DNA of 46,703 nucleotides. Source: Paracoccaceae bacterium. Lineage in GTDB: Bacteria > Pseudomonadota > Alphaproteobacteria > Rhodobacterales > Rhodobacteraceae. The notes beneath the pieces are model-generated. The model ran no database searches. It was not told the DNA's origin and was given only the letters and a program-made list of their open reading frames with translations. The stretch is taken from NCBI GenBank assembly GCA_024742705.1, contig JANSXZ010000026.1, positions 1-46,703 on the forward strand. The letters are read 5' to 3'. Of this stretch, positions 1 to 7,919 are shown piece by piece. How positions within the stretch are numbered: the stretch's first letter is position 1; every line of letters starts with the position of its first letter. Position numbers and translations under genes: made by a program.

Positions 1-1
1 A

Positions 2-118
2 AAAGAGGGAAAGCACCACACCCAGGCCCTCATCGCCCTCGCACGCCGCCGCGTCAATGTCCTGTGGACCATGCTGCAACGGCGTGAAACCTTCGATCCG
101 AAGCGAAATGCTGCTTGA
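2..118 (+). mobile_element. C-terminal fragment of an IS110-family-like transposase gene, running in from the left edge
   Basis: The frame is open from the left edge to a TGA at 116-118 and encodes about 38 residues. The stretch HHTQALIALARRRVNVLW matches the C-terminal tail typical of IS110/IS1111 DEDD transposases, where a KGKHH..A..ALARRR.NVLW pattern ends the protein. Only the 3' end of the gene is visible, so its length, intactness and the element's left end are unknown. It points towards livG, and only 8 bp separate its stop from the livG stop, so the element's right end must lie within about 118-127. IS110-type elements often lack clear terminal inverted repeats, and none can be seen here. 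The livF gene expected at this position is absent. Confidence 0.72.
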
Positions 119-126
119 CTTGCCCA

Positions 127-882
127 TTACGCAGCGTCCTCTTCGCCCAGGTAGGCCTCGCGCACCGCCGGGTCGGCGCGGATTTCATCGGCGGTGCCCG
201 TGGCGATCACCGCGCCATAGACCAGAACGCTGATCCGGTCCGCCAGGGCAAATACCGCGTCCATGTCATGTTCGACCAGAAGGATCGGCGCCTCTTGCCG
301 CAACTGGTCCAGAAATCCGGTCAGCCGTGCCGATCCCTCGGCCCCCAGCCCGGCCATCGGCTCATCCATCAGGAACACCCGCGGCGACAGCGTCAACGCC
401 ACCGCCACCTCAAGCTGGCGCCGCTGCCCATGGCTCAGATCGGCGGTGCGGCGGCGCGCGGCCTCGGCCAGGCCCACCCGTTCCAGCGCCGCGCGCGCGG
501 TCTGCAACAGCGCCTTGTCCTTCATCACCGGCGACAGGAAACGCATGACCCCGCCGCGGTGCCCCAGCGCGCCAAGCATGACGTTCTGCAAGACGGTGTA
601 TTCCATCGCCAGCGACGAAATCTGGAAGGTGCGCCCCAGCCCCAGCCGCGCGCGGGCCGCCGTGGAAAGACCGGTGACATCGCGCCCGGCCAGGTGAATC
701 CGCCCGGCATCGGGCGCCATGTTGCCCGCGATCTGCTTGATCAGGGTGGATTTGCCGGCTCCGTTCGGGCCGATCAGCGCATGGATCTCGCCCGGCCGCA
801 GATCCAGCGAGACATCGTTGCACGCCACCAGCGCGCCGAACGCCTTGCGCAGCCCTTCGATGCGCAGCAACGGTTCAGTCAT
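127..882 (-). CDS. livG: Branched-chain amino acid-type ABC transporter, ATP-binding protein (LivG)
   Basis: This 251-residue cytoplasmic ATPase powers a LivFGHMK-type importer. The Walker A motif GPNGAGKST is near residues 38-46. The signature LSHGQ is in the variant form usual for LivG/LivF, the Walker B is FLMDEP, and the switch histidine is in LLVEHDMD. The length is normal for LivG. The start overlaps the livM end by 8 bp, so the two are probably co-translated. In this locus the natural substrate may be an aromatic acid rather than leucine, because the operon continues upstream into aryl-CoA genes. The usual partner ATPase LivF is not downstream. An ATG overlaps the livG stop (TAATG, 125-129) and may be all that remains of the livF start before the insertion element. 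Confidence 0.93.
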   Translation of the reverse strand: MTEPLLRIEGLRKAFGALVACNDVSLDLRPGEIHALIGPNGAGKSTLIKQIAGNMAPDAGRIHLAGRDVTGLSTAARARLGLGRTFQISSLAMEYTVLQNVMLGALGHRGGVMRFLSPVMKDKALLQTARAALERVGLAEAARRRTADLSHGQRRQLEVAVALTLSPRVFLMDEPMAGLGAEGSARLTGFLDQLRQEAPILLVEHDMDAVFALADRISVLVYGAVIATGTADEIRADPAVREAYLGEEDAA

Positions 883-1858
883 GCGCCACCTCCCGGCCCG
901 CCAGCGCGCCGATCAGACCGCCGCGCGCGAACAGCACCACGGCCAGAAGGATCGCGCCCAGATAGATGTGCCAGTAATCGCTGAGCCCGCCAAGGAAATG
1001 CTCGAGGATGATGAAAAGCGCCGCGCCCACGACCGGCCCGTACAACCGCCCGATGCCGCCCAGAATGATGAAGATGATGAATTCACCCGACATCTGCCAG
1101 CTGAACATGGTCGGGGAAACGAACCTGTTGAGATCGGCAAACAGCGCCCCGGCAAGCCCGGTCACCGCCCCGGATATCGTGAAGGCCACCAGCCGGAGGC
1201 GGAAACTGTCCATTCCGACGGTCTGCACCCTTTCATCGTTCTGCCGCGCTGCCCCCAGCGCCAGACCGAACGGCGATGCGGCCAGACGTGCCGCCAGAAA
1301 AAGCACCAGCGCCAGGATCGCATAGCAGATCGCGAAGAACTGGATCGGATCCAGCGTGTTCAGCCCCGGAAAGCCGTTGCGCACATAGATGCTCAGCCCG
1401 TCTTCACCGCCGTAGGCCGGCCAGGAAATCGCGAAATAGTAGAACATCTGCCCGAACGCGAGGGTGATCATGATGAAATACACACCCGACGTCCGCAGGC
1501 TGAGCGCGCCGATGGCCAGAGCGGCCAGAGCGCTGAACACCACCGCCACCAGCCAGATCACCGGCATCGACTTGGTGCCTTCGATCAGGAAGGGCACCTC
1601 GGTCAGCGGCACAAAGCTCTGGGCGTGGCTGGCCAGAATTCCCATGGCATAGCCGCCGATGCCAAAGAACGTTGCATGGCCCAGGCTGACCAGGCCGCCC
1701 AGCCCCAGCGCGATGTTCAGGCCCACACCGGCCAGCGCAAGGATCGCCACCTTGGTCGCCAGGGTGATGGTAAACGGCGCATCCGCCCACAGCGCCCAAA
1801 GCGGCACCAGCAAGAGGCCCAGCAGGATCGCGGCGTTCAGAAGGGGTTCGCGTTTCAT
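875..1858 (-). CDS. livM: Branched-chain amino acid-type ABC transporter, permease (LivM)
   Basis: This 327-residue inner-membrane permease has about nine to ten hydrophobic segments. It carries the LivM-typical N-terminal stretch GLNIALGLGGLVSLGHATFFGIGGYA and, near residues 260-275, the GGIGRLYGPVVGA loop that contacts the ATPases. The start follows the livH stop by a single base and the end overlaps livG by 8 bp, so it sits inside one transcript. LivH and LivM form the heterodimeric channel of the importer. Nothing is truncated or missing. The substrate cannot be read from the sequence, but the upstream aryl-CoA ligase and monooxygenase genes suggest an aromatic carboxylate. Confidence 0.93.
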   Translation of the reverse strand: MKREPLLNAAILLGLLLVPLWALWADAPFTITLATKVAILALAGVGLNIALGLGGLVSLGHATFFGIGGYAMGILASHAQSFVPLTEVPFLIEGTKSMPVIWLVAVVFSALAALAIGALSLRTSGVYFIMITLAFGQMFYYFAISWPAYGGEDGLSIYVRNGFPGLNTLDPIQFFAICYAILALVLFLAARLAASPFGLALGAARQNDERVQTVGMDSFRLRLVAFTISGAVTGLAGALFADLNRFVSPTMFSWQMSGEFIIFIILGGIGRLYGPVVGAALFIILEHFLGGLSDYWHIYLGAILLAVVLFARGGLIGALAGREVAHD

Positions 1859-1859
1859 C

Positions 1860-2777
1860 TCAGGCCTTTCCGAACAGTCCGGTGGGCCGCGCCACCAGAA
1901 CCGCCGCCATCAGGATATAGATCAGCATCGACGCCAGCGCCGACCCCGCCGAAGTCGCGGCCGACGGATCCATGAAGGCGCGAAAGATCACCGGCAGAAG
2001 GAAGCGGCCCAGCGTATCGGTCAGCCCCACCAGAAGCGCGCCGACAAAGGCACCCCGGATCGATCCGATCCCGCCGATCACGATCACGACGAACGCCAGG
2101 ATCAGCACCGGCTCGCCCATGCCCACCTGCACCGACTGGATCGCGCCCACCAGCGCCCCGGCCAGCCCCGCCAGCGCCGCGCCCAGCGCAAACACAAGCG
2201 TATAGAGCCGCGAGATATCCACGCCCAGCGCCGCGATCATCTCGCGGTCGGCTTCGCCGGCGCGGATGCGGATGCCAATCCGCGTGCGCGAGATCAGCAG
2301 GAAAAGCCCTGCCGCCACCACCAGGCCAGCAACGATGATGAACAGGCGATAAAGCGGATACTGGATGCCGCCGGGCAAAGTCACCGGTCCGGCCAGCGCC
2401 GCGGGCACGTCCAGAAACAGCGGGAACGATCCAAAAACCCACCGCGTGCCCTCGGAAAAGATCAGGATCAGGGCAAAGGTTGCCAGAACCTGGTCGAGGT
2501 GATCGCGCGCATAGAGCCGCCGGATCACCGTCAGTTCCACCAGCGCGCCGGCCGCTGCCGCCGCCGCGAGGCTGGCGATCAGCGCCAGGGTAAAAGATCC
2601 CGTCGCCGCCGCCACACCCGCCGCCGCGAAAGCGCCAACCATGTAAAGCGAGCCATGCGCCAGGTTGATGATGCCCATCACCCCGAAGATCAGCGTCAGC
2701 CCCGCCGCCATCAAGAACAGCATCAGCCCGAACTGAACCCCGTTCAGAAGCTGTTCGATCAACAGCACCGTGCTCAT
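1860..2777 (-). CDS. livH: Branched-chain amino acid-type ABC transporter, permease (LivH)
   Basis: This 305-residue multi-spanning membrane protein is of the LivH type. It starts with a LLIEQLLNGVQFGLMLFLMA segment and carries the family hallmarks LIFGVMGIINLAHGSLYMVGA near residues 30-50 and a GGIGSIRGAFVGALLVG loop near residues 235-252. It lies 129 bp downstream of the binding-protein gene and one base upstream of livM. That spacing fits an operon in which the binding-protein gene comes first and the channel genes follow. It should form the membrane pore together with LivM. Confidence 0.93.
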   Translation of the reverse strand: MSTVLLIEQLLNGVQFGLMLFLMAAGLTLIFGVMGIINLAHGSLYMVGAFAAAGVAAATGSFTLALIASLAAAAAAGALVELTVIRRLYARDHLDQVLATFALILIFSEGTRWVFGSFPLFLDVPAALAGPVTLPGGIQYPLYRLFIIVAGLVVAAGLFLLISRTRIGIRIRAGEADREMIAALGVDISRLYTLVFALGAALAGLAGALVGAIQSVQVGMGEPVLILAFVVIVIGGIGSIRGAFVGALLVGLTDTLGRFLLPVIFRAFMDPSAATSAGSALASMLIYILMAAVLVARPTGLFGKA

Positions 2778-2906
2778 GCGGGTGCCCGCATCTTCGCGGC
2801 GCCGCGCGGCACCGCCGCACGGATGACAGGGAAAGAAGACATCGAATTATCCGTTCCGTCCTGACCGGAGCCGGCCGGGCGCATCGCCCGGCCGGCTCCG
2901 CGCGGT

Positions 2907-4040
2907 TTACATCTTGCAGTCGCCTGCGTAGGCGTCGGTGTGATCCGTTGCCGCCACGCCGATGACCCGGTTGGTCACGACATCGCCTTCCTTGACGACC
3001 TCGCGCATGTAGATGTCCTGCACCGGGTGATGGTTCGGCCCGAAGGCGAAATCGCCGCGCACCGACTGGAAATCGGCCTCACGCAGCGCCGCGCGGAAGG
3101 CATCGGCATCTTTGACATCGGCCTTTTCCATGGCGCTCAGCAGCAGCAACGCCGTGTCAAACCCCTGCGCCGCATAAAGCGACGGCAACCGGCCGAAGGT
3201 TTCGGTAAAGCTGGCCACGAATTCCGCGTTGCCCGGCACATCCAGATCCTTGGACCAATGCGCGGTGTTCTTGACGCCCAGCGCCGCCTCGCCGATGGCG
3301 CCCAGGATGCCCTGATCGAAGCTGAACGCCGGCCCCATCACCGTCTTTTCGACGCCCGATCCGGCAAACTGCTTCATGAAGGAAATCCCCATGCCGCCGG
3401 GCAGGAAGAAATAGATCGTGTCGGCATCGCTGGCGCGCATCTGCGCGATCTCGGCGGCATAATCGGTCTGGCCCAGCTTGGTATAGACCTCGGCGGCGAC
3501 GGTGCCTTCGAAGAAACGTTTGAACCCGGCGATCATGTCCTGACCGGCGGGATAGTTCGGCGCCATCAGGAACACGTTCTCGATGCCGTTCTCATTGGCC
3601 CAGACGGCCGCCGCCTCGTTGAAGGCGTCGTTCTGCCAGCTGACGTTGAAATAGTTCTCATGGCATCCGCGCCCGGCCAGCTGCGACGGCCCGGCATTCG
3701 GCGACAGGTAGAACTTGCCCTGTGCCGCGGCCGCCGGCGCCACCGCCAGCGCCAGATTCGACCAGATGATGCCGGTCATCACATCCACCTTTTCCGACTG
3801 GATCAGCTTGTCGGCGGCCTGCACGGCCAGTTCCGGCTTGCGCTGATCGTCCTCGATCACCACCTCCACATCGTCACGGCCGGATTGCGCGATCGCCAGA
3901 AGAAAGCCGTCGCGCACATCGATGCCCAGCCCCGCGCCGCCGCCGGACAAGGTTGTGATCATGCCGACCTTCATTTCGGCCTGCGCCGCCGTGGCAAGCG
4001 CCGCGGCGCATACCGCCGCCGCCAGAGATTTCAGTTTCAT
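2907..4040 (-). CDS. Periplasmic substrate-binding protein of the Liv-type ABC transporter
   Basis: This 377-residue protein begins with a Sec signal peptide (MKLKSLAAAVCAAALATAAQA, cleavage expected after AQA near residue 21). The mature part, MKVGMITTLSGGGAGLGIDVRDGF, is the typical opening of type I periplasmic binding proteins of the leucine-binding group. It should capture substrate in the periplasm and deliver it to LivHM. It is the first transporter gene, placed 145 bp after the CoA ligase stop. Relatives of this class near aromatic-degradation genes often bind aromatic acids, so anthranilate or a similar benzoate is a reasonable guess, but ligand residues cannot be assigned by eye. 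Confidence 0.9.
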   Translation of the reverse strand: MKLKSLAAAVCAAALATAAQAEMKVGMITTLSGGGAGLGIDVRDGFLLAIAQSGRDDVEVVIEDDQRKPELAVQAADKLIQSEKVDVMTGIIWSNLALAVAPAAAAQGKFYLSPNAGPSQLAGRGCHENYFNVSWQNDAFNEAAAVWANENGIENVFLMAPNYPAGQDMIAGFKRFFEGTVAAEVYTKLGQTDYAAEIAQMRASDADTIYFFLPGGMGISFMKQFAGSGVEKTVMGPAFSFDQGILGAIGEAALGVKNTAHWSKDLDVPGNAEFVASFTETFGRLPSLYAAQGFDTALLLLSAMEKADVKDADAFRAALREADFQSVRGDFAFGPNHHPVQDIYMREVVKEGDVVTNRVIGVAATDHTDAYAGDCKM

Positions 4041-4185
4041 GTCGGTTCTCTCCCGTTGAACAATTCTTGGCTCGGGGCCGCCCGCAGTCCGGGCTTGTCA
4101 TTGGTTCGGTCCGGCACGCCCCGAAGTCGTGTCCGGCACCATGTGCGCAACCTTGCCCGCCCGGTCCGGCAAGGGCAAGACCCCT

Positions 4186-5802
4186 TCACCGCGCATCCCC
4201 GCGCAGCCGAAACCGCTGGATCTTGCCGGTGGCGGTCTTGGGAAGACTGTCGCAGAACACCACAGAACGCGGATACTTGTAGGGCGCGATGGTCGCCTTG
4301 ACATGCGCCTGCAAGGCGCCGGCGTCGCCGGTCCGCCCCGGCATCAGCACCACATGCGCCTCGACAATCGAGCCGCGGGCCTCGTCAGGCACCCCGATCA
4401 CGGCGCATTCCGCAACGTCCGGATGTGCCAGCAGCGCCGCCTCGACCTCGGGCCCGGCGATATTGTAGCCGGCCGATACGATCATGTCGTCGTTGCGTGC
4501 GGCAAAATACAGATACCCCTGCGCATCCATCGAGAAACTGTCGCCCGTGACATTCCAGCCATCGCGCACATAGTCGCGCTGGCGCGCATCGGCCAGATAC
4601 CGGCACCCGGTCGGGCCGCGCACCGCAAGCCGCCCGACCGTGCCGCGCGGCACTTCCGCGCCATCCGGCCCGATGATCCGCGCCTCGTATCCATCGACCA
4701 CCCGCCCGGTACAGCCGGGCCGATGATCCTCGAACCGGTTCGACACGAAGATATGCAGCAACTCGGTGGCGCCGATACCGTCCAGTATCGGCTTGCCGGT
4801 CTTCTCGCACCATTGCCGGTAGACCGGCGCCGGCAGTGTCTCGCCCGCCGAAACCGCCGCGCGCAGCGACGACAGATCGGCGCCCGCCTCCATCGCCACC
4901 AGCATCGCGCGATAGGCCGTCGGCGCCGTCAGGCAGACCGTCGCGCCATAGGTCTGGATGATCTCGATCATGTTGGGCGGCGTGGCCTGCTCCAGCAGCG
5001 TGGCCGCCGCCCCGAAACGCAGGGGAAACACCGCCAGACCGCCCAGCCCGAAGGTGAACGCCAGCGGCGGCGATCCCACGAACACATCCTCGGGCGTCAC
5101 CCGCAACACCTCGCGCGCATAGCCATCCGCGATGATCAGAAGGTCACGGTGGAAATGCATCGTCGCCTTCGGCGCACCGGTGGTGCCGCTGGTGAAACCC
5201 AACAGCGCCACATCGTCCTGCGCGGTCTGCACCGCCTCGAACCGCACCGGCTTTTCCAACGCCAGACGGTCCAGTTCGGCATCGTGGTTGGATGTGCCGT
5301 CAAACCCCGCCACCGTCTTCAGAAACCCGCTCTTCGCGGCACATTGCGCCATCTCGTCCATCAACCGCGTGTCGCACAGCGCATGGCTGATCTCGGCCTT
5401 GTCCACGATCGCCGTCAATTCGCCGGCCCGCAGCATCGGCATGGTGTTCACCACAACCGCCCCCGCTTTCGTGGCCGCCAGCCAACAGGCCACCATCGCC
5501 GGATTGTTGGCCGAACGGATCAGAACCCGGTTGCCGGGCAAGACCCCGAGATCCTGCACCAGCGCGTGCGCCAGACGGTTGGTCCAGTCCGTCAACTCCT
5601 TGTAGGTCCGCCGCCGCCCGTTTCCGATCAGAGCGACACGGTCGCCGAAGCCCCGCTCCACCATCCGGTCGGTCAGTTCGACCGCCGCGTTCAACCGATC
5701 GGGATAAGCGTCCCTTGCCACCAGCAGATCGGGCCATTGCGCCGCGGGCGGCAGGTTGGCCCGCGCGAAACCGTCCACATGGGCGCTCGGCCTCAAAGCC
5801 AT
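4186..5802 (-). CDS. Aryl-CoA ligase, probably 2-aminobenzoate (anthranilate)-CoA ligase
   Basis: This 538-residue AMP-forming acyl-CoA synthetase of the ANL superfamily activates a carboxylic acid to its CoA thioester using ATP. The P-loop motif GFTSGTTGAPKATMHFHRDL is near residues 208-227. The YLYFAARNDDMIVSAGYNI motif (A8 hinge) is near residues 420-440, and the C-terminal catalytic lysine is in LPKTATGKIQR. Overall it resembles benzoate/2-aminobenzoate-CoA ligases more than fatty-acid ligases. Its neighbours, a 2-aminobenzoyl-CoA monooxygenase/reductase-type protein and an aromatic-type transporter, favour anthranilate; benzoate or salicylate remain possible. No clear ribosome-binding site precedes the ATG at 5802, and a GTG at 5778 is an alternative start. 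Confidence 0.85.
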   Translation of the reverse strand: MALRPSAHVDGFARANLPPAAQWPDLLVARDAYPDRLNAAVELTDRMVERGFGDRVALIGNGRRRTYKELTDWTNRLAHALVQDLGVLPGNRVLIRSANNPAMVACWLAATKAGAVVVNTMPMLRAGELTAIVDKAEISHALCDTRLMDEMAQCAAKSGFLKTVAGFDGTSNHDAELDRLALEKPVRFEAVQTAQDDVALLGFTSGTTGAPKATMHFHRDLLIIADGYAREVLRVTPEDVFVGSPPLAFTFGLGGLAVFPLRFGAAATLLEQATPPNMIEIIQTYGATVCLTAPTAYRAMLVAMEAGADLSSLRAAVSAGETLPAPVYRQWCEKTGKPILDGIGATELLHIFVSNRFEDHRPGCTGRVVDGYEARIIGPDGAEVPRGTVGRLAVRGPTGCRYLADARQRDYVRDGWNVTGDSFSMDAQGYLYFAARNDDMIVSAGYNIAGPEVEAALLAHPDVAECAVIGVPDEARGSIVEAHVVLMPGRTGDAGALQAHVKATIAPYKYPRSVVFCDSLPKTATGKIQRFRLRGDAR

Positions 5803-5846
5803 GGCGCACCAGCCCGCGCCGCGCCCGCAGCCGGTGCGCAGCCGTC

Positions 5847-5884
5847 TTCATTGTTCCCGAAATACTCCCGCCGGAGGCGCCCGT
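5847..5884. repeat. GAGTATTT-type intergenic repeat, copy 1
   Basis: The plus strand reads TTCATTGTTCCCGAAATACT followed by CCCGCCGGAGGCG. A nearly identical block lies at 26217-26252, and an inverted, more diverged copy lies at 15580-15618. Read in the direction of the upstream enoyl-CoA hydratase gene (minus), it is a CTCC-GGCG-GGAG mini-hairpin followed by TATTT, which looks like a weak intrinsic terminator or a processing site. It separates the hydratase gene from the CoA ligase gene inside the operon. Confidence 0.6.
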
Positions 5885-5924
5885 CCGGCCTCCTGCCCGG
5901 CATCCGATCACATCCCGCCATGGC

Positions 5925-6716
5925 TCAATCCCCCTCGAACACCGGCTTGTCGCGTGCGACGAACGCCCGGTAGGCGCGCTCGAAATCGCCGGTCTGCATG
6001 CAGATCGCCTGCGCCTGCGCCTCGGCCTCGATCGCCTGTTCGATCGACATCGACCATTCCTGCACCAGCATCGTCTTGGTCATCATATGGGCAAATCCCG
6101 GCCCTGCCGCGATCCCCTGCGCCATCTGCCGCGCCGCCGGCATCAGATCGTCCTCGGCCACCAGCCGGTTGAAAAAGCCCCAGCGTTCGGCCTCGTCCGC
6201 CGCCATCGCGCGACCGGTGTACAAAAGCTCGGCAGCCCGGCCCTGGCCGATGATGCGCGGCAGCATGGCACAGGCCCCCATGTCACAGCCCGCCAGCCCG
6301 ACACGGGTAAACAGGAACGCGACGCGCGCGCGCGGCGTCGCGATCCGCAGGTCGCTGGCCATCGCGATGATCGCGCCGGCCCCGACACAGACACCGTCGA
6401 CCGCCGCGATCACCGGCCGGCCACAATTCACCATCGCCTTGACCAGATCGCCGGTCATCCGGGTAAACTTCAGCAGATCCTTCATGTTCATGCGCGTCAG
6501 CGGGCCGATGATATCGTGCACATCGCCGCCAGAGCTGAAGTTGCCGCCATTCGGCGCAAAGATCACCGCCCGCACCGCATCGTCGTAGACAACCGCCCGG
6601 AACCAGTCGCGCAGTTCCGCGTAGCTGTCGAAGGTCAACGGGTTCTTGCGGTCGGGCCGGTTCAGCGAGATGGTCGCGACACCGCTGTCGATCTCGCAGA
6701 GGAAATGCTCAGGCAT
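5925..6716 (-). CDS. Enoyl-CoA hydratase/isomerase family protein
   Basis: This 263-residue crotonase-fold protein probably hydrates or hydrolyses an unsaturated or cyclic CoA intermediate of the operon's aryl-CoA pathway. The oxyanion-hole segments [11 protein letters not shown] (residues 60-70) and [19 protein letters not shown] (about 105-123) are present, and [19 protein letters not shown] replaces the commoner PDxGGT form. The ATG at 6716 was chosen because the protein then begins at the usual place for the family, AAAGGAT lies upstream, and the start overlaps the MarR stop by 8 bp. A longer open frame begins at 6827 but would lie inside the MarR gene. The exact reaction is unknown. Confidence 0.87.
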   Translation of the reverse strand: MPEHFLCEIDSGVATISLNRPDRKNPLTFDSYAELRDWFRAVVYDDAVRAVIFAPNGGNFSSGGDVHDIIGPLTRMNMKDLLKFTRMTGDLVKAMVNCGRPVIAAVDGVCVGAGAIIAMASDLRIATPRARVAFLFTRVGLAGCDMGACAMLPRIIGQGRAAELLYTGRAMAADEAERWGFFNRLVAEDDLMPAARQMAQGIAAGPGFAHMMTKTMLVQEWSMSIEQAIEAEAQAQAICMQTGDFERAYRAFVARDKPVFEGD

Positions 6717-7203
6717 CGGGGATATCCTTTCGTGATTGCGCATCCGCCAGGCGCGCCAGTTCGCCGGCCATGCGGGCGGCCTCGCCGGGGTCCAGCGCAC
6801 CCAGCGCGCGGTCGATCCATGTCTCATGCGCGGCGGCCTGCCGCGCGAATTCGGCCAGCCCGCGCGGCGTCAGCCGCACCACCGATGCGCGCCGGTCCCC
6901 GGCCAGCGCGACCCGTTCGGCCAGGCCGTCCTGGGCCAGCCGGTCGACGATGCCGGTGACATTGCCGTTCGACACCCGCAACACCCCCGAAAGATCGCTC
7001 ATCTTCAGGCCGGCGCGATGGCGGTTCAGTGCCGCCATCACATCGAAGCGCGGCAGCGTGGTGGCAAAGTCCCGGCGCAGGTTCTCGCGCAGATCGGCCT
7101 CGATGGTGCGCGTTGTGCGCAACAGCCGCAGCCACAACCGCAGCCGCGCCTTCGAATCCGGTTCGGCCGGCGCGTCCGGGGGGCGGCGTTCCGGCGCGCT
7201 CAT
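6709..7203 (-). CDS. MarR-family transcriptional regulator, likely local repressor of the aryl-CoA operon
   Basis: This 164-residue winged-helix protein has a MarR core (residues about 35-130). It includes [29 protein letters not shown] as helix-turn-helix and recognition helix, and [14 protein letters not shown] as the wing. MarR proteins of this kind commonly sense aromatic acids or their CoA thioesters. It is translated within the operon: its ATG overlaps the dehydrogenase stop (ATGA at 7200-7203) and its end overlaps the hydratase start. This suggests autoregulation from the single promoter near 10270-10298, where a palindrome overlaps the -10 element. The target is inferred from position only. 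Confidence 0.88.
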   Translation of the reverse strand: MSAPERRPPDAPAEPDSKARLRLWLRLLRTTRTIEADLRENLRRDFATTLPRFDVMAALNRHRAGLKMSDLSGVLRVSNGNVTGIVDRLAQDGLAERVALAGDRRASVVRLTPRGLAEFARQAAAHETWIDRALGALDPGEAARMAGELARLADAQSRKDIPDA

Positions 7204-7919
7204 ATCTCGCCGCCCGACACCGCAAGCGCGTGCCCGTTCACCATCGACGCGCCCGGCGAGGCCAGGAACACCGTGGCTGCCACCACCTCGTCGACATCGA
7301 TCAGCCGCCGCATCGGATTGGCGCCGGTCACCCGCGCCGTCGCCGCCGCGCGGTCGATGCCAAGGCGCTGCATCACGCCGGCAATCGCCGCCTCGCCCAT
7401 ATCGGTATCCACAAACCCCGGACAGACCGCATTGCAGGTGATGCCGCGCCGGGCCACCTCGGTGGCGGTCGCCCGCACCAGCCCCAGCACCCCGTGCTTG
7501 GCCGCCACATAGGCGGCGATGCCCGGCCCGCCCTTCAGGCTGGCGGTAGAGGCCATCGCGATCAGCCGCCCGCCCGGCCCCATGCCGCGCAGCGCCGCGC
7601 GGAAGGTCAGGAAGGTGCCTGTCAGGTTAACCGCCAGCGTGGCGTTCCATTCCGACAGCGCCAGATCGGTCAGCGGTGCGACGCGGCCGGCACCGGCATT
7701 GGCGACCACCACGTCAAAGGGCCGCGCAAACAGCGCATCCACCGCCGCCTCGTCGGTCACGTCGGCGGGAGCCACGGTCATGCCGCGCCCGCCATCGGTT
7801 TCATGCAGCGGCCCGGCCCGGCGGCCGGCGACGGTGACCGCATCGCCCGCATCGGCGAAGCTGCGCGCGATGGCCCGGCCGATGCCCGATCCCGCACCGG
7901 TGACAAGCACCCGTCTCAT
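7200..7919 (-). CDS. Short-chain dehydrogenase/reductase (probable 3-hydroxyacyl-CoA or ring-alcohol dehydrogenase)
   Basis: This 239-residue SDR protein is probably an NAD(P)-dependent oxidoreductase. The cofactor motif GAGSGIG is at residues 8-14, NAG at 74-76, the catalytic serine near 124, Y137 and K141 (YVAAK), and the PG motif CPGFVDTDM follows. The start at 7919 gives the standard SDR N-terminus [14 protein letters not shown] and a 4-bp ATGA overlap with the upstream monooxygenase stop. A longer in-frame extension lies inside that gene and is rejected. In this operon it probably oxidises a hydroxylated alicyclic or acyl-CoA intermediate after ring reduction. The specific substrate cannot be told. 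Confidence 0.87.
   Translation of the reverse strand: MRRVLVTGAGSGIGRAIARSFADAGDAVTVAGRRAGPLHETDGGRGMTVAPADVTDEAAVDALFARPFDVVVANAGAGRVAPLTDLALSEWNATLAVNLTGTFLTFRAALRGMGPGGRLIAMASTASLKGGPGIAAYVAAKHGVLGLVRATATEVARRGITCNAVCPGFVDTDMGEAAIAGVMQRLGIDRAAATARVTGANPMRRLIDVDEVVAATVFLASPGASMVNGHALAVSGGEI

Noticed and set aside
115..2864. Long plus-strand open frames across the liv genes
   Set aside because: They are antisense to livG, livM and livH, rich in Arg, Pro, His and Gln, and show no domain. They arise from the high G+C of the real genes.
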